Shown: piece by piece, positions 13,337 to 21,036 of the stretch | How positions within the stretch are numbered: position 1 is the first letter of the stretch | Layout of the letters: every line of letters begins with the position of its first letter | NCBI RefSeq assembly: GCF_009026825.1 | Contig: NZ_CP045032.1 | Span: forward strand, 372,001 to 436,000 | Length of the DNA stretch: 64,000 nucleotides | Direction of reading: 5' to 3' | DNA from: Corynebacterium urogenitale | GTDB taxonomy: Bacteria > Actinomycetota > Actinomycetes > Mycobacteriales > Mycobacteriaceae | Notes under the pieces: generated by a model | What the model saw: the letters and a program-made list of their open reading frames with translations, nothing else | Told to the model about the DNA's origin: nothing | Databases searched by the model: none | Position numbers and translations under genes: made by a program

Positions 13337-14863
13337 TTATTGAAGGGCGCTCGTGAGGCGTGCGACATTATCCACGTATTTGCGCGTCCATGGGCGCTGC
13401 TTCCACTCTTCCTCTGTGAGTAGGCGGCTCTTGGCGCGGTAGCGCTGGGCGAGGTCGAGCAGGGAATCCATGAGTTCGCCCTCGCCGCTCATCATCGTGA
13501 TTTCGTAGTTGAGCCCGAAGGAGCGCATGTCCATATTGGAGCTGCCCATCACGGCCACTTCGCGGTCGGCGATGGCGAACTTAGAGTGCAGCACTGCAGG
13601 CGCCGGATAGAGGTAAATTTTCACACCCGCGCGCAGCAGCTCCCGGTAATAACTGGCTTGCGCGTGGCCCACCAGGAACTGGTCGGACTTTTCATTGACG
13701 AAGAGTTCCACTTCCACACCGCGGTAGCAGGCCGTGGTGATTGCGTCCATGAGGGATTCGTCCGGAATGAAGTACGGGCTGACGATCTTTAGCCGTTCCT
13801 TGGCGTGATGGCCGATGGAATTAAACAGCCGCAGGTTCGGTTCCGTGGTGAAACCCGGGCCGGAGGGAATGAGCTGCATGATCTCTGCGCCCTGGTCCCA
13901 GTCGTTTTTCGTGAGGAATTTCTTGAACTCCTTTGTCTCCAGCAGCTGGAGCCGCTCACCGGATTCGGAGTACCAGTCCACGGCGAAGACGGAGTTGATG
14001 GCGTTCACGATCGGGCCGGAGAGTTCTGCCATGAAGTCCACCCAGTGGCGGCCTTCCTTGACGTTCTTGCGCATGAGGTAGCTGGAATCGATCATGTTCT
14101 GCGATCCCATGAAGGCTTTCGCACCATCCACGACCAGCAGCTTGCGGTGGTTGCGTAGGTCTGGGCGGCGGAAGCGCCACTGCAGAGGTTTCAGCGGCAG
14201 CATCAGGTGCCATTCGAACCCGGCCTTGGTGAAGCGCTTGCCCAGCTTCCTGCTGCCTGGGTACTTCATGCTGCCCACGTGGTCGTAGAGCAGCCGTACC
14301 TTCACCCCGCGTTGCACTGCGCGTTCGAGCGCTTCGAAGAACTGGCCGGTGGTGTGGTCCCAGGCCATGATGTAGATCTCGCAGTTGACGTAGGTTTTTG
14401 CCTCTTCGACTGCGCGGGTCATGGCCTTGATGGATTCCTCGTACTCTCCGTGCATCTCGATGAGAGTGCCGTGGAGTGCGGGAATGCCGGTCAGTTCGCG
14501 GTTGAGGTGTACGAGGCTGAGGAGTTCTTCGTTGAGCTCCGTACCTTTCGGCACATCCGGTTCACTTTTCACCAGTGTCCGTAGCTGCTCGTTCGCCTCG
14601 TTTTGGATGCGGTGCCGCCGTCGGTTGACGTAGGGCGAGCCCATCATGAAGAACAGCAGGATGCCGATGAAGGGGATGAGGAAGATGGCCAGCAGCCATG
14701 CCATGGCGGAGGAGGGGCGTCGGTCAGCTGGCACCCAACCGAGGGCGATGATGCGGAAGCAATAATCCAGGACAACGATGGCGATCTGCCACCACTCGAG
14801 GTTGTCGATGCCGCCGGTGAGTAAACCAGTGAGACCTTCGAAGGGGACGGTGAGCCACTCCAT
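13337..14863 (-). CDS. cls: Cardiolipin synthase
   Basis: A 508-residue membrane-bound phospholipase D superfamily enzyme. Two N-terminal transmembrane helices (about residues 24-44 and 53-72) precede two HKD catalytic repeats, HRKLLVVDGAKAFMGSQN near residue 240 and HSKFAIADREVAVMGSSN near residue 425. The bacterial enzyme condenses two phosphatidylglycerols to cardiolipin. It starts 9 bp after the xth stop and probably shares its transcript. Confidence 0.94.
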   Translation of the reverse strand: MEWLTVPFEGLTGLLTGGIDNLEWWQIAIVVLDYCFRIIALGWVPADRRPSSAMAWLLAIFLIPFIGILLFFMMGSPYVNRRRHRIQNEANEQLRTLVKSEPDVPKGTELNEELLSLVHLNRELTGIPALHGTLIEMHGEYEESIKAMTRAVEEAKTYVNCEIYIMAWDHTTGQFFEALERAVQRGVKVRLLYDHVGSMKYPGSRKLGKRFTKAGFEWHLMLPLKPLQWRFRRPDLRNHRKLLVVDGAKAFMGSQNMIDSSYLMRKNVKEGRHWVDFMAELSGPIVNAINSVFAVDWYSESGERLQLLETKEFKKFLTKNDWDQGAEIMQLIPSGPGFTTEPNLRLFNSIGHHAKERLKIVSPYFIPDESLMDAITTACYRGVEVELFVNEKSDQFLVGHAQASYYRELLRAGVKIYLYPAPAVLHSKFAIADREVAVMGSSNMDMRSFGLNYEITMMSGEGELMDSLLDLAQRYRAKSRLLTEEEWKQRPWTRKYVDNVARLTSALQ

Positions 14864-14872
14864 GATTGCCGC

Positions 14873-15730
14873 CTAGAACAAGGTTGCTTCGGTTGTGTTG
14901 GATGAATCCGCACCGTCGTGGGGTGCAGCCTCAGTCTCCTGTGATCCTGCCGTATTCGCCTTAGGGGCCTGGTAGTCGTAATCGACGATCACAGGTGCGT
15001 GGTCGGAGGCGCCCTTGCCCTTGCGCTCATCGCGGTCAACGCGGGCGGAGGTTGCGGTGATGCCGCGTGTGTACTGCAGGTCGATGCGGATACCCTCGCC
15101 CTTTTGGAAACGCAGAGATTGGTAGTCCCAATACGTGTATTCGTCTTGGATAAGCTCCGTGGCTTGCGTGAGCCCAGCTTCCTCCAGTTTCTTCAGTGCT
15201 GCCCGCTCGCGTGGTGTGACGTGGGTTTTACCGTTGAAGTAGCTGCGGTCCCATACGTCCTCGTCGCGCGGAGCGATGTTGAAGTCGCCGACAAGGCAGA
15301 GCTTGTCCGGCCCCTGTTCTGCGTACGACGCCAAGGCGGCCAGCCAGTCCAACTTGTACGTGTAGTGAGGGTCGGCGATCTCGCGTCCATTGGGGACGTA
15401 GAGGCTCCATACCGTCACGCCACCGCAGTTAGCCCCGATCGCCCGTGCCTCCAGGGTCTGTTCGGCCGCGAAGTCCTTGTTGAAGCCCGGTTGGCCGAAG
15501 TCGTGGGAGACATCTTCCAAACCGACGCGGGAGAGGATCGCTACGCCATTGAAGGAGTGGAGGCCGAAGTGGGCTTGTTGGTAGCCAGTGTCCGTGAAGT
15601 CTGGGAACTGCTTGTCGGTGCACTTGGTTTCCTGCAAACAGAGAACATCGACATCTGTCCGCTCGAGGAAATCGCGGACGCGTTGTTCACGAGTGCGGAC
15701 GGAGTTGATGTTCCATGTGGCGATGCGCAT
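14873..15730 (-). CDS. xth: Exodeoxyribonuclease III
   Basis: A 285-residue exonuclease III/AP endonuclease of the EEP superfamily, acting in base excision repair. Motifs in order: ATWNINSVRTR at the N-terminus, LQETKC with the metal-binding Glu near residue 37, GDFNIAPRDEDVWD near residue 155, and the C-terminal catalytic SDHAPV. About 20 extra low-complexity residues end the protein. A TATTGT hexamer 7 nt before the ATG suggests a leaderless transcript of its own, although it may also be read from def-GNAT upstream. Confidence 0.93.
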   Translation of the reverse strand: MRIATWNINSVRTREQRVRDFLERTDVDVLCLQETKCTDKQFPDFTDTGYQQAHFGLHSFNGVAILSRVGLEDVSHDFGQPGFNKDFAAEQTLEARAIGANCGGVTVWSLYVPNGREIADPHYTYKLDWLAALASYAEQGPDKLCLVGDFNIAPRDEDVWDRSYFNGKTHVTPRERAALKKLEEAGLTQATELIQDEYTYWDYQSLRFQKGEGIRIDLQYTRGITATSARVDRDERKGKGASDHAPVIVDYDYQAPKANTAGSQETEAAPHDGADSSNTTEATLF

Positions 15731-15737
15731 GCCCTAC

Positions 15738-15743
15738 ACAATA
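15738..15743 (-). promoter_or_regulatory. -10 element of xth
   Basis: TATTGT on the minus strand, 7 nt before the xth ATG, consistent with a leaderless mRNA. Confidence 0.45.
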
Positions 15744-15780
15744 GCTGTTGGCGGGACACCACGAGGTGGGGGTTGCGGGA

Positions 15781-16899
15781 CTAAACCACTCGCAGGTTGC
15801 GGTGGCGGTGGTGTTCACTGAAGCCAAGGCGGTGATAAAGGCCACGACCAGCGGTGTTCGACTCGATGACCTCCAGGTATGCGCGATCGGCTCCTTGCTG
15901 CCGACCCCAGTCGAGCATGCGAGCCCCCAGGTAAGTTCCCAGCCCACGGCGGCGGAAGGGGTGGGCGACCTCCACAGCAGAGTAACCGAGCCAATGGTGG
16001 GGGCCGCCTTCGGTGACGGTGCCGCGGGTGATGGCTGCCAGTTCACCATCGACGGTGAGGCGCCCGAAGCTGAGGGATCCTTCGATCCGTGCACTCAGTA
16101 GTTCCAGCGCGTGGCGTGGGAGGGGTTGGCCGCGGAAGTGGTACATGCTCAACCACTGCTCGTCGGGCTCTTCATCGACACGGAATTCCACGGTGCCTTC
16201 GATGCCTTGTGGGGGAGCTACCTCTGCACCCGGCGCATAAGATTCAGCAGATGCCATGGCGCTGTGCGGATCCAGGTCGCGGGTCATGATGATGATTTCT
16301 GGGCCGCGGGTGCCGGGGAGCCCCTCGGCAGTGCGCCCGAGCCGGTCGGGAAGCAGCAGCTGTGTGGGGAGGTTGTGCTGGGCGTAGAATGCCCGGATCT
16401 CATCCAACGGCACCGGCTGGGTGGAAGCGCTGGGACCCAAGGGCACGGCGGAATTGGAGCGCTCGGTGATGCCATCACCAGCGCGTGCGAGCCAACCGCC
16501 GATCTCACGGTGTTCTAGGCCAGGGAAGGCCTCCGCGATCGCTGATTCCACGTTGCGGATATCGCTATTGCGCACAGGTTTGGCTGACAGGGTCTTGAGC
16601 ACCACGACCTTGTCTGCGGGAATTTCCACGACCTCCGGAACGCACTGGGCGGGGTCGCCCGGTGCGTTGCCCGTGGTGCGGGTTTGGGGCCGAATGCGCA
16701 AGGGATTGACTGATAACAGCTGGCCGATGGCGTCGCTGACCTTGGGGCCGTGCTGGCCTGGCTCGTCGAGGGCATAACGGACGATGACCCGCGCGCCGAG
16801 GACGACGCTCACGGGGTCCGTGTGGCGGGACAGGGGAAAGGGCAGGTCGGGGACGCGCCGGGCGCCCGCAGCTGCGGCGGTGAAGGAGGTATCAGTCAT
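15781..16899 (-). CDS. GNAT family N-acetyltransferase
   Basis: A 372-residue protein whose last 150 residues form a GNAT domain. The acetyl-CoA loop is RRRGLGTYLGARMLDWG followed by AYLEV and NTAGRGLYHRLGFSEHH, typical of motif A/B. The first 200 residues (starting VVLGARVIVRYAL) are a conserved corynebacterial region without a motif I can name. The ATG chosen is 14 bp after the def stop with a GAAGGAGG-like site; an in-frame upstream start would run into def. It may acetylate a small molecule or protein N-terminus; adjacency to peptide deformylase is suggestive only. Confidence 0.82.
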   Translation of the reverse strand: MTDTSFTAAAAGARRVPDLPFPLSRHTDPVSVVLGARVIVRYALDEPGQHGPKVSDAIGQLLSVNPLRIRPQTRTTGNAPGDPAQCVPEVVEIPADKVVVLKTLSAKPVRNSDIRNVESAIAEAFPGLEHREIGGWLARAGDGITERSNSAVPLGPSASTQPVPLDEIRAFYAQHNLPTQLLLPDRLGRTAEGLPGTRGPEIIIMTRDLDPHSAMASAESYAPGAEVAPPQGIEGTVEFRVDEEPDEQWLSMYHFRGQPLPRHALELLSARIEGSLSFGRLTVDGELAAITRGTVTEGGPHHWLGYSAVEVAHPFRRRGLGTYLGARMLDWGRQQGADRAYLEVIESNTAGRGLYHRLGFSEHHRHRNLRVV

Positions 16900-16913
16900 G
16901 CGATCTTGTGGGG

Positions 16914-17564
16914 CTAGTCGTCGTGGCCGAAGGGATCCTTGTCCACGCCGGGCATCCACGTATTGCCGGCTTTGTTCCACCCTTCGGCTTTAAAGGCTTT
17001 CTTGGCCGCGCGCTTATACCGGCCGATGAGCATGTCGGTGTAGAGGAATCCGTCCAGGTGACCGCATTCGTGCTGGAGGCAGCGGGCGAAGAAGCCGTAG
17101 CCTTCGATGGTCACCTGCTCGCCGTTCTCATTGATGCCGGTGACGCGGGCCCAGTCGGCGCGGCCGGTGGGGTAGTCGTATCCCGGCACGGAGAGGCAGC
17201 CTTCATCATCGACATCTTCCACCGGCATGGTCTCCGGGATTTCGGAGGTCTCCAGCACGGGGTTGATCACGCAGCCGCGGCGCAGGGGGCCACCATTGGC
17301 AGCGATTTGTTCCTCGGTGAGGCGTTCGCCGTCTGGGCCTTCGATGTCCGGACAGTTGTAGACGAAGAGGCGCTTATTTACCCCGACCTGATTGGCCGCT
17401 AGTCCCACGCCATGCGCTTTGTCCATTGTGACGTACATGTTCGCGATGAGTTCGCGGAGATCCGCTGGAACCTCGCCACCCGGTAGGTCGACGGACTCGG
17501 TGGGGTGGTGGAGGACTGGGTCGCCGGCGATGACGATGGGCATGATGGTGGGCTGCTCAGACAT
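16914..17564 (-). CDS. def: Peptide deformylase
   Basis: A 216-residue metalloenzyme that removes the formyl group from nascent protein N-termini. All three motifs are present: [10 protein letters not shown] (residues 52-61), EGCLSVPG with the metal-binding Cys, and HECGHLDG with the catalytic HExxH. The insert between motifs 1 and 2 is longer than in E. coli, as is usual in actinobacteria. The ATG is supported by a TACACT hexamer 6 nt upstream, implying a leaderless mRNA. It is divergent from the DUF3263 gene with 44 bp between starts. Confidence 0.95.
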   Translation of the reverse strand: MSEQPTIMPIVIAGDPVLHHPTESVDLPGGEVPADLRELIANMYVTMDKAHGVGLAANQVGVNKRLFVYNCPDIEGPDGERLTEEQIAANGGPLRRGCVINPVLETSEIPETMPVEDVDDEGCLSVPGYDYPTGRADWARVTGINENGEQVTIEGYGFFARCLQHECGHLDGFLYTDMLIGRYKRAAKKAFKAEGWNKAGNTWMPGVDKDPFGHDD

Positions 17565-17570
17565 GGCTCT

Positions 17571-17576
17571 AGTGTA
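17571..17576 (-). promoter_or_regulatory. -10 element of def
   Basis: TACACT on the minus strand, 6 nt before the def ATG. It lies back to back with the -10 of the divergent DUF3263 gene. Confidence 0.5.
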
Positions 17577-17594
17577 GGTCGCCGTGGTGAGCCG

Positions 17595-17600
17595 TAGAAT
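17595..17600 (+). promoter_or_regulatory. -10 element of the DUF3263 gene
   Basis: TAGAAT, 8 nt before the ATG; leaderless arrangement. Confidence 0.55.
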
Positions 17601-17608
17601 CATTGACC

Positions 17609-17836
17609 ATGGAAACTCCGGCTGGGTTAAGTGATAGGGACAGGGCGATGCTCGATTTCGAGCGGCGTTGGTGGAAGCAGCCGAGCGCGAAAGCGGAGGA
17701 GATTCGCCGCCAGTTTGGTGTGCCGCCGGTGCGCTACTTTCAGCAGCTCAATAACTTGATCGACCGCCCTGAGGCTCTCGATTATGACCCTGTGACGGTG
17801 CGGATGCTGCTGCGCCGCCGGGGCGATGGGGAGTGA
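17609..17836 (+). CDS. DUF3263 family small protein
   Basis: A 75-residue actinobacterial protein with the conserved core [19 protein letters not shown] then [17 protein letters not shown]. The sequence has a helix-turn-helix-like pattern (ERRWW...[18 protein letters not shown]), so DNA binding is possible but unproven. In many actinobacteria this gene lies next to def and to an LytR C-terminal domain gene, as here. Leaderless start with TAGAAT upstream. Confidence 0.85.
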   Translation: METPAGLSDRDRAMLDFERRWWKQPSAKAEEIRRQFGVPPVRYFQQLNNLIDRPEALDYDPVTVRMLLRRRGDGE

Positions 17837-17961
17837 GAGGCAAGGTTTGCCGTGTGAGGGGTCGTAGTGGCTGCTGGCAGCGGGGCTGCTCAGTGGAGCG
17901 ATGGAGTGCTGGCCGCGTGTCATATTCGTGTTAAAGGTGTGACTGGAGTTAAAGTTGTGGC

Positions 17962-18816
17962 GTGACTGATTCGAATCGACCACGCCATTCCCTTGACGAT
18001 GACCGCTACGACGAGGCCTTTGCCTTCGAGGACGACTACGCCGAAGAAGGCTATGGCGATACCGGCGCCGCCGCGGCCGGAACCGCAGGAGCCCAGGCTG
18101 CCGGCAGTGAAGCGGGCGCCAACGATAGTTCCGGCCTGCCCCTCCGCGGCCTGGCCATGATCCTGATTGCCGTTGCCGTAGTGCTCATTGCATGGGGTGC
18201 TTTCACCATGTTCGGCGGCCCCGATGAAGGCGCCGGCGAATCGAGCCAGAATGCCTCCCAGCAGCAGCCAGCCGACGGTGAGCAGCAAAATCAGCAAGGC
18301 CAGCAGAACGCAGAAGGCCAGGGAAACCCTGAAGGCCAGGACGAAAGCGCGCCGGGCTCTGAGCGGCGAGAGGGTCGCGAAGGCGACGATAATAACGACG
18401 CCGCGAGCGCCGAGAACCGCCAGGAAGATGCAGCCCAAGGGGGCGCAGAGAACAACGGTGGCGCACCAGCGGCCGGCACCGTCGATAAGGCTCGGCAGCA
18501 GATCACCGTGCTGAACAACAGCCCGATTCAGGGCTTGGCCAGCGAGACTACCGATCGCCTGCGCGGTGAGCAGTGGCAGCGCACAAGCTTTGGCAACCTT
18601 CCGGACACGGAGGGCGCGTTCCCGAAGTCCGTTGTGCTGTACCCGGCCAGCGACGCCAACGCGAAGGCGGCAGCCGAGGAGATTGCCCGCAACCTAGGAA
18701 TCGCAGCTGAGGCGCGCACCCCGGAGATCGATGACACCCTGGGTGGTGCCGAGATGCTGGAGGGCGAAGGACCTGCGTCCGTCGTTGTTGTGACGACGAA
18801 CGACATGCCGCGCTAA
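17962..18816 (+). CDS. LytR C-terminal domain membrane protein
   Basis: A 284-residue single-pass protein. An acidic N-terminal tail of 60 residues is followed by one membrane helix (GLAMILIAVAVVLIAWGAF, about 62-80), a long Q/E/G/A-rich linker (about 85-175), and a LytR_C domain beginning QQITVLNNSPIQGLA. Related mycobacterial proteins act in cell envelope integrity. The linker suggests the domain reaches into the cell wall. GTG start. A strong terminator follows the stop. Confidence 0.82.
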   Translation: MTDSNRPRHSLDDDRYDEAFAFEDDYAEEGYGDTGAAAAGTAGAQAAGSEAGANDSSGLPLRGLAMILIAVAVVLIAWGAFTMFGGPDEGAGESSQNASQQQPADGEQQNQQGQQNAEGQGNPEGQDESAPGSERREGREGDDNNDAASAENRQEDAAQGGAENNGGAPAAGTVDKARQQITVLNNSPIQGLASETTDRLRGEQWQRTSFGNLPDTEGAFPKSVVLYPASDANAKAAAEEIARNLGIAAEARTPEIDDTLGGAEMLEGEGPASVVVVTTNDMPR

Positions 18817-18845
18817 GCACGTGCCAGGCTCCGGCCTGCCCTCTG

Positions 18846-18885
18846 AGACGGATATACTGCAATGAGCAGTTATCCGTCTTTTTTG
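18846..18885 (+). terminator. Rho-independent terminator after LytR_C gene
   Basis: AGACGGATA ... TATCCGTCT stem extended by CTGC/GCAG around an AATGA loop, followed by TTTTTTGTT. It contains the tempting ATG at 18862 and a fortuitous TATACT, which argues against translation starting there. Confidence 0.88.
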
Positions 18886-18900
18886 TTAGGGGACCGCGCC

Positions 18901-20079
18901 ATGGAATTCCCTGGATCGAAACCCACCGTCGGGATCGAATGGGAAGTCGCACTCGTCGACCCTGAGACACGCGACCTGACACCCCGTGCCGAGGAATTGC
19001 TCCAGCGCATGGATGAGAAGTACCCCGGCCACCGCGTAACGCGGGAATTCCTCGCGAACACCGTGGAGATGGTCACGGGAGTGCATGAGACGATCCCGGA
19101 TGCTGTCGCCGACTTGCACGAGCAGATCACGCAGCTCATGGACTGCGCGGATGAGATGGGTGTGCAGCTGTTCTCCGCGGGAACGCACCCCTTTGCCGAC
19201 TGGGGAGACCAGAAGCTCAGCGAAAAGGCCAGCTACCGCGAAATCATTGAGCGCACACAGTACTGGGGCCGGCAGATGATCATCTGGGGCATTCACGTGC
19301 ACGTGGGCGTGGGCAGCAAGGACAAAGTGTGGCCAATCATCAATGCTCTGATGACCCACTACCCGCACGTGCTTGCCATGTCTGCGAGCTCCCCGGCGTG
19401 GGAAGGCTTGGATACCGGCTACGCCTCCAACCGCACGCTGCTCTACCAGCAGCTGCCCACGGCCGGTATGCCGTACCAGTTTGAGAGCTGGGAGGAGTGG
19501 GAGCGGTTCAGTGAGGATACTGACCGCTCTGGCGTGGTGAACCACACTGGCTCCTGGCACTTCGATGTGCGCCCGTCCTCCTATGGCACCGTGGAGGTGC
19601 GTTTCGCGGATGCCACGATGGCGCTGTGGAAGCTCGCGGCTCTGACCGCCTACACGCACTGCCTCGTGGTGTATTTCGAGCGCATGTATGACCGCGGTGA
19701 GCAATTGCCGAGCCTGCAGCAGTGGCATGTGGCGGAGAACAAGTGGCGCGCTGCCCGGTATGGCTTGGATGCGCTGATCATCACCGATCGTGAGACCACC
19801 GAACGCTGGGTGAAGGATGATCTGCGCGACTGGGTGCGCGCGCTGATGCCGCTGGCGGAGGAGCTGGGCTGCGCGAAGGAGCTGGCCGATGTAGAGCGCA
19901 TTATCGAGCAGGGCGGTGACTATGAGTTGCAGCGCCAAGCGGCCCGCGAGGCGGGGGCGGCCTTGGAGCCTGGCGTGCGCACCCGTGGAGACGCAGGTGC
20001 TGAGGAGGGCTTTACCCAGCCGAAGGCGTGGATCGCGGCGGTGGACCTGACCGTGAAGACGCTGCGCGAGAGTATTTAA
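18901..20079 (+). CDS. Glutamate-cysteine ligase family 2 protein (YbdK type)
   Basis: A 392-residue carboxylate-amine ligase of the GCS2/YbdK family. N-terminal [12 protein letters not shown] carries the Mg-binding Glu cluster, and HVHVGV (HxHVG) near residue 140 is the second signature. E. coli YbdK has weak gamma-glutamylcysteine synthetase activity; in actinobacteria the role is not settled, and mycothiol rather than glutathione is the main thiol. Start: the ATG here has AGGGGA 7-8 nt upstream. A start 39 nt earlier would lie inside the terminator hairpin of the preceding gene. Confidence 0.86.
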   Translation: MEFPGSKPTVGIEWEVALVDPETRDLTPRAEELLQRMDEKYPGHRVTREFLANTVEMVTGVHETIPDAVADLHEQITQLMDCADEMGVQLFSAGTHPFADWGDQKLSEKASYREIIERTQYWGRQMIIWGIHVHVGVGSKDKVWPIINALMTHYPHVLAMSASSPAWEGLDTGYASNRTLLYQQLPTAGMPYQFESWEEWERFSEDTDRSGVVNHTGSWHFDVRPSSYGTVEVRFADATMALWKLAALTAYTHCLVVYFERMYDRGEQLPSLQQWHVAENKWRAARYGLDALIITDRETTERWVKDDLRDWVRALMPLAEELGCAKELADVERIIEQGGDYELQRQAAREAGAALEPGVRTRGDAGAEEGFTQPKAWIAAVDLTVKTLRESI

Positions 20080-20107
20080 GCCCAGAGGCGCCTGCTAGGG
20101 CGAAGGT

Positions 20108-20746
20108 CTAGACCAAGTAGAGGCGCGATGCCGCGGAGCACAGGGCGTTGGCGATGGACAGGTCGCGATCGGCGCCGAAACCTACCGCCCACACGGACTT
20201 GGACTTGTGGGTGGTGTAGATGAAAGTCACCGTGGCCTCGAAGATCTTGTACTGGTGGAATTCGGTGATTTCCACGTTGTACCCGTGATCTGCGAGGATC
20301 TGGGTCATTGCGGAGGAAGCGCCCATCGAGGTGATGGAAGCGCGGGTGGTCTGTGCTTCCTTCGTCAGCCCGTTGAGTGCGATCTCGAAGTGGTGCCGGC
20401 CGGCGCGCAGGCGCTGGGAGGTCATGTGCTCCACGCGGATGCTGGTTGGTGCGTAGGTGGAGATGAAGGTTTTCCACTCCATGCCTCGGGCTTCCTGGCG
20501 CATGCCGCTGGGGAGGCGGTGGCCGAAGCGGGCGCGGAATGGATCCTCGGCGAACGTGCGGGTGCGCTGGCGACGCTTTTCGATGCGAGACGTGCGCGTG
20601 GGGGTGAAAGTCTTCGCTGTGGAACGGCGACCGTGGCCGGGTCGTGGCTGGACAGTGTAGGTCGGGTTGTTCCATTCCGTTTCGGGGCGGGCAAAACGGA
20701 TCAAAGTGGTGGCGTTCATTGTGCCTTCGTTGTCTTCGAACATCAT
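20108..20746 (-). CDS. Orphan LeuA regulatory-domain protein
   Basis: A 212-residue protein that matches only the C-terminal part of 2-isopropylmalate synthase. After about 65 basic, Arg-rich residues comes a linker-like part (FRARFGHRLPSGMRQEA then EWKTFISTYAP), and the last 80 residues form a LeuA_dimer allosteric fold (SMGASSAMTQILADHGYNV, then VWAVGFGADRDLSIANALCSAASRL). The TIM-barrel catalytic domain is absent and no remnant of it lies nearby, so this is a free-standing gene rather than a decayed leuA. It could bind leucine or pair with LeuA, which is not in this window. Two adjacent ATGs are possible starts. The 5' region is highly structured. Confidence 0.75.
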   Translation of the reverse strand: MMFEDNEGTMNATTLIRFARPETEWNNPTYTVQPRPGHGRRSTAKTFTPTRTSRIEKRRQRTRTFAEDPFRARFGHRLPSGMRQEARGMEWKTFISTYAPTSIRVEHMTSQRLRAGRHHFEIALNGLTKEAQTTRASITSMGASSAMTQILADHGYNVEITEFHQYKIFEATVTFIYTTHKSKSVWAVGFGADRDLSIANALCSAASRLYLV

Positions 20747-20751
20747 GGTAG

Positions 20752-20875
20752 GTCGGTCCTTTTTCAGTGCGGTGTGTCCTTCTGGTGTGTGGACCGACGC
20801 TTATGCGGTATAACGCTAACCCCGGTAGTGGAGGGGTCAGTCCTCGCCTCCACCCGGGTTGGGTACTCGCATAAG
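20752..20875 (-). promoter_or_regulatory. Structured leader RNA of the LeuA-domain gene
   Basis: Read on the minus strand: CTTATGCG (20875-20868) pairs perfectly with CGCATAAG (20807-20800). Inside lies a second stem of about 14 bp with small bulges (20860-20847 with 20834-20818). Next, GTCGGTCC (20798-20791) pairs with GGACCGAC (20759-20752), which covers the AAAAAGGACC ribosome-binding region before the ATG. The plan is that of a sensor stem plus a ribosome-site-hiding hairpin. I do not recognise a known riboswitch class. Confidence 0.6.
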
Positions 20876-20887
20876 AATGTTGCTCAT
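20837..20887 (-). CDS. Possible 16-codon leader peptide
   Basis: A short open frame (MSNILMRVPNPGGGED) upstream of the LeuA-domain gene. It has TACATT 9 nt before its ATG, which would make it leaderless, and its stop falls in the loop of the inner leader stem, so ribosome position would alter folding. It has one Ile, one Leu and one Val codon, which is not a strong attenuator signature. Could be chance. Confidence 0.3.
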   Translation of the reverse strand: MSNILMRVPNPGGGED

Positions 20888-20939
20888 GTCATAACAATGT
20901 AGTGGGTGTGATTGTGGCAGCGCAAGAAAATAAGCAAGA

Positions 20940-20977
20940 AAAAGCTCCCACATCCGTCTCATAGTGTGGGAGCTTTT
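20940..20977 (-). terminator. Terminator of the M20 peptidase gene
   Basis: Perfect 13-bp stem AAAAGCTCCCACA / TGTGGGAGCTTTT with a 12-nt loop, downstream of the minus-strand dipeptidase and followed on that strand by TTTTTCTTGC. Confidence 0.85.
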
Positions 20978-21036
20978 GGTGAAAATTCGCTCAAGGAGTG
21001 GAATACCTGCGGTTTTTCACCGAGTTAAGAGTTAGC

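Noticed and set aside
18853..18864. TATACT promoter and ATG for the carboxylate-amine ligase
   Set aside because: Both sit inside a strong terminator hairpin; the ATG at 18901 has a better ribosome site.
20108..20746. LeuA-domain gene as a broken leuA pseudogene
   Set aside because: No catalytic-domain remnant is found upstream, the frame is intact, and it has its own leader and ribosome site.
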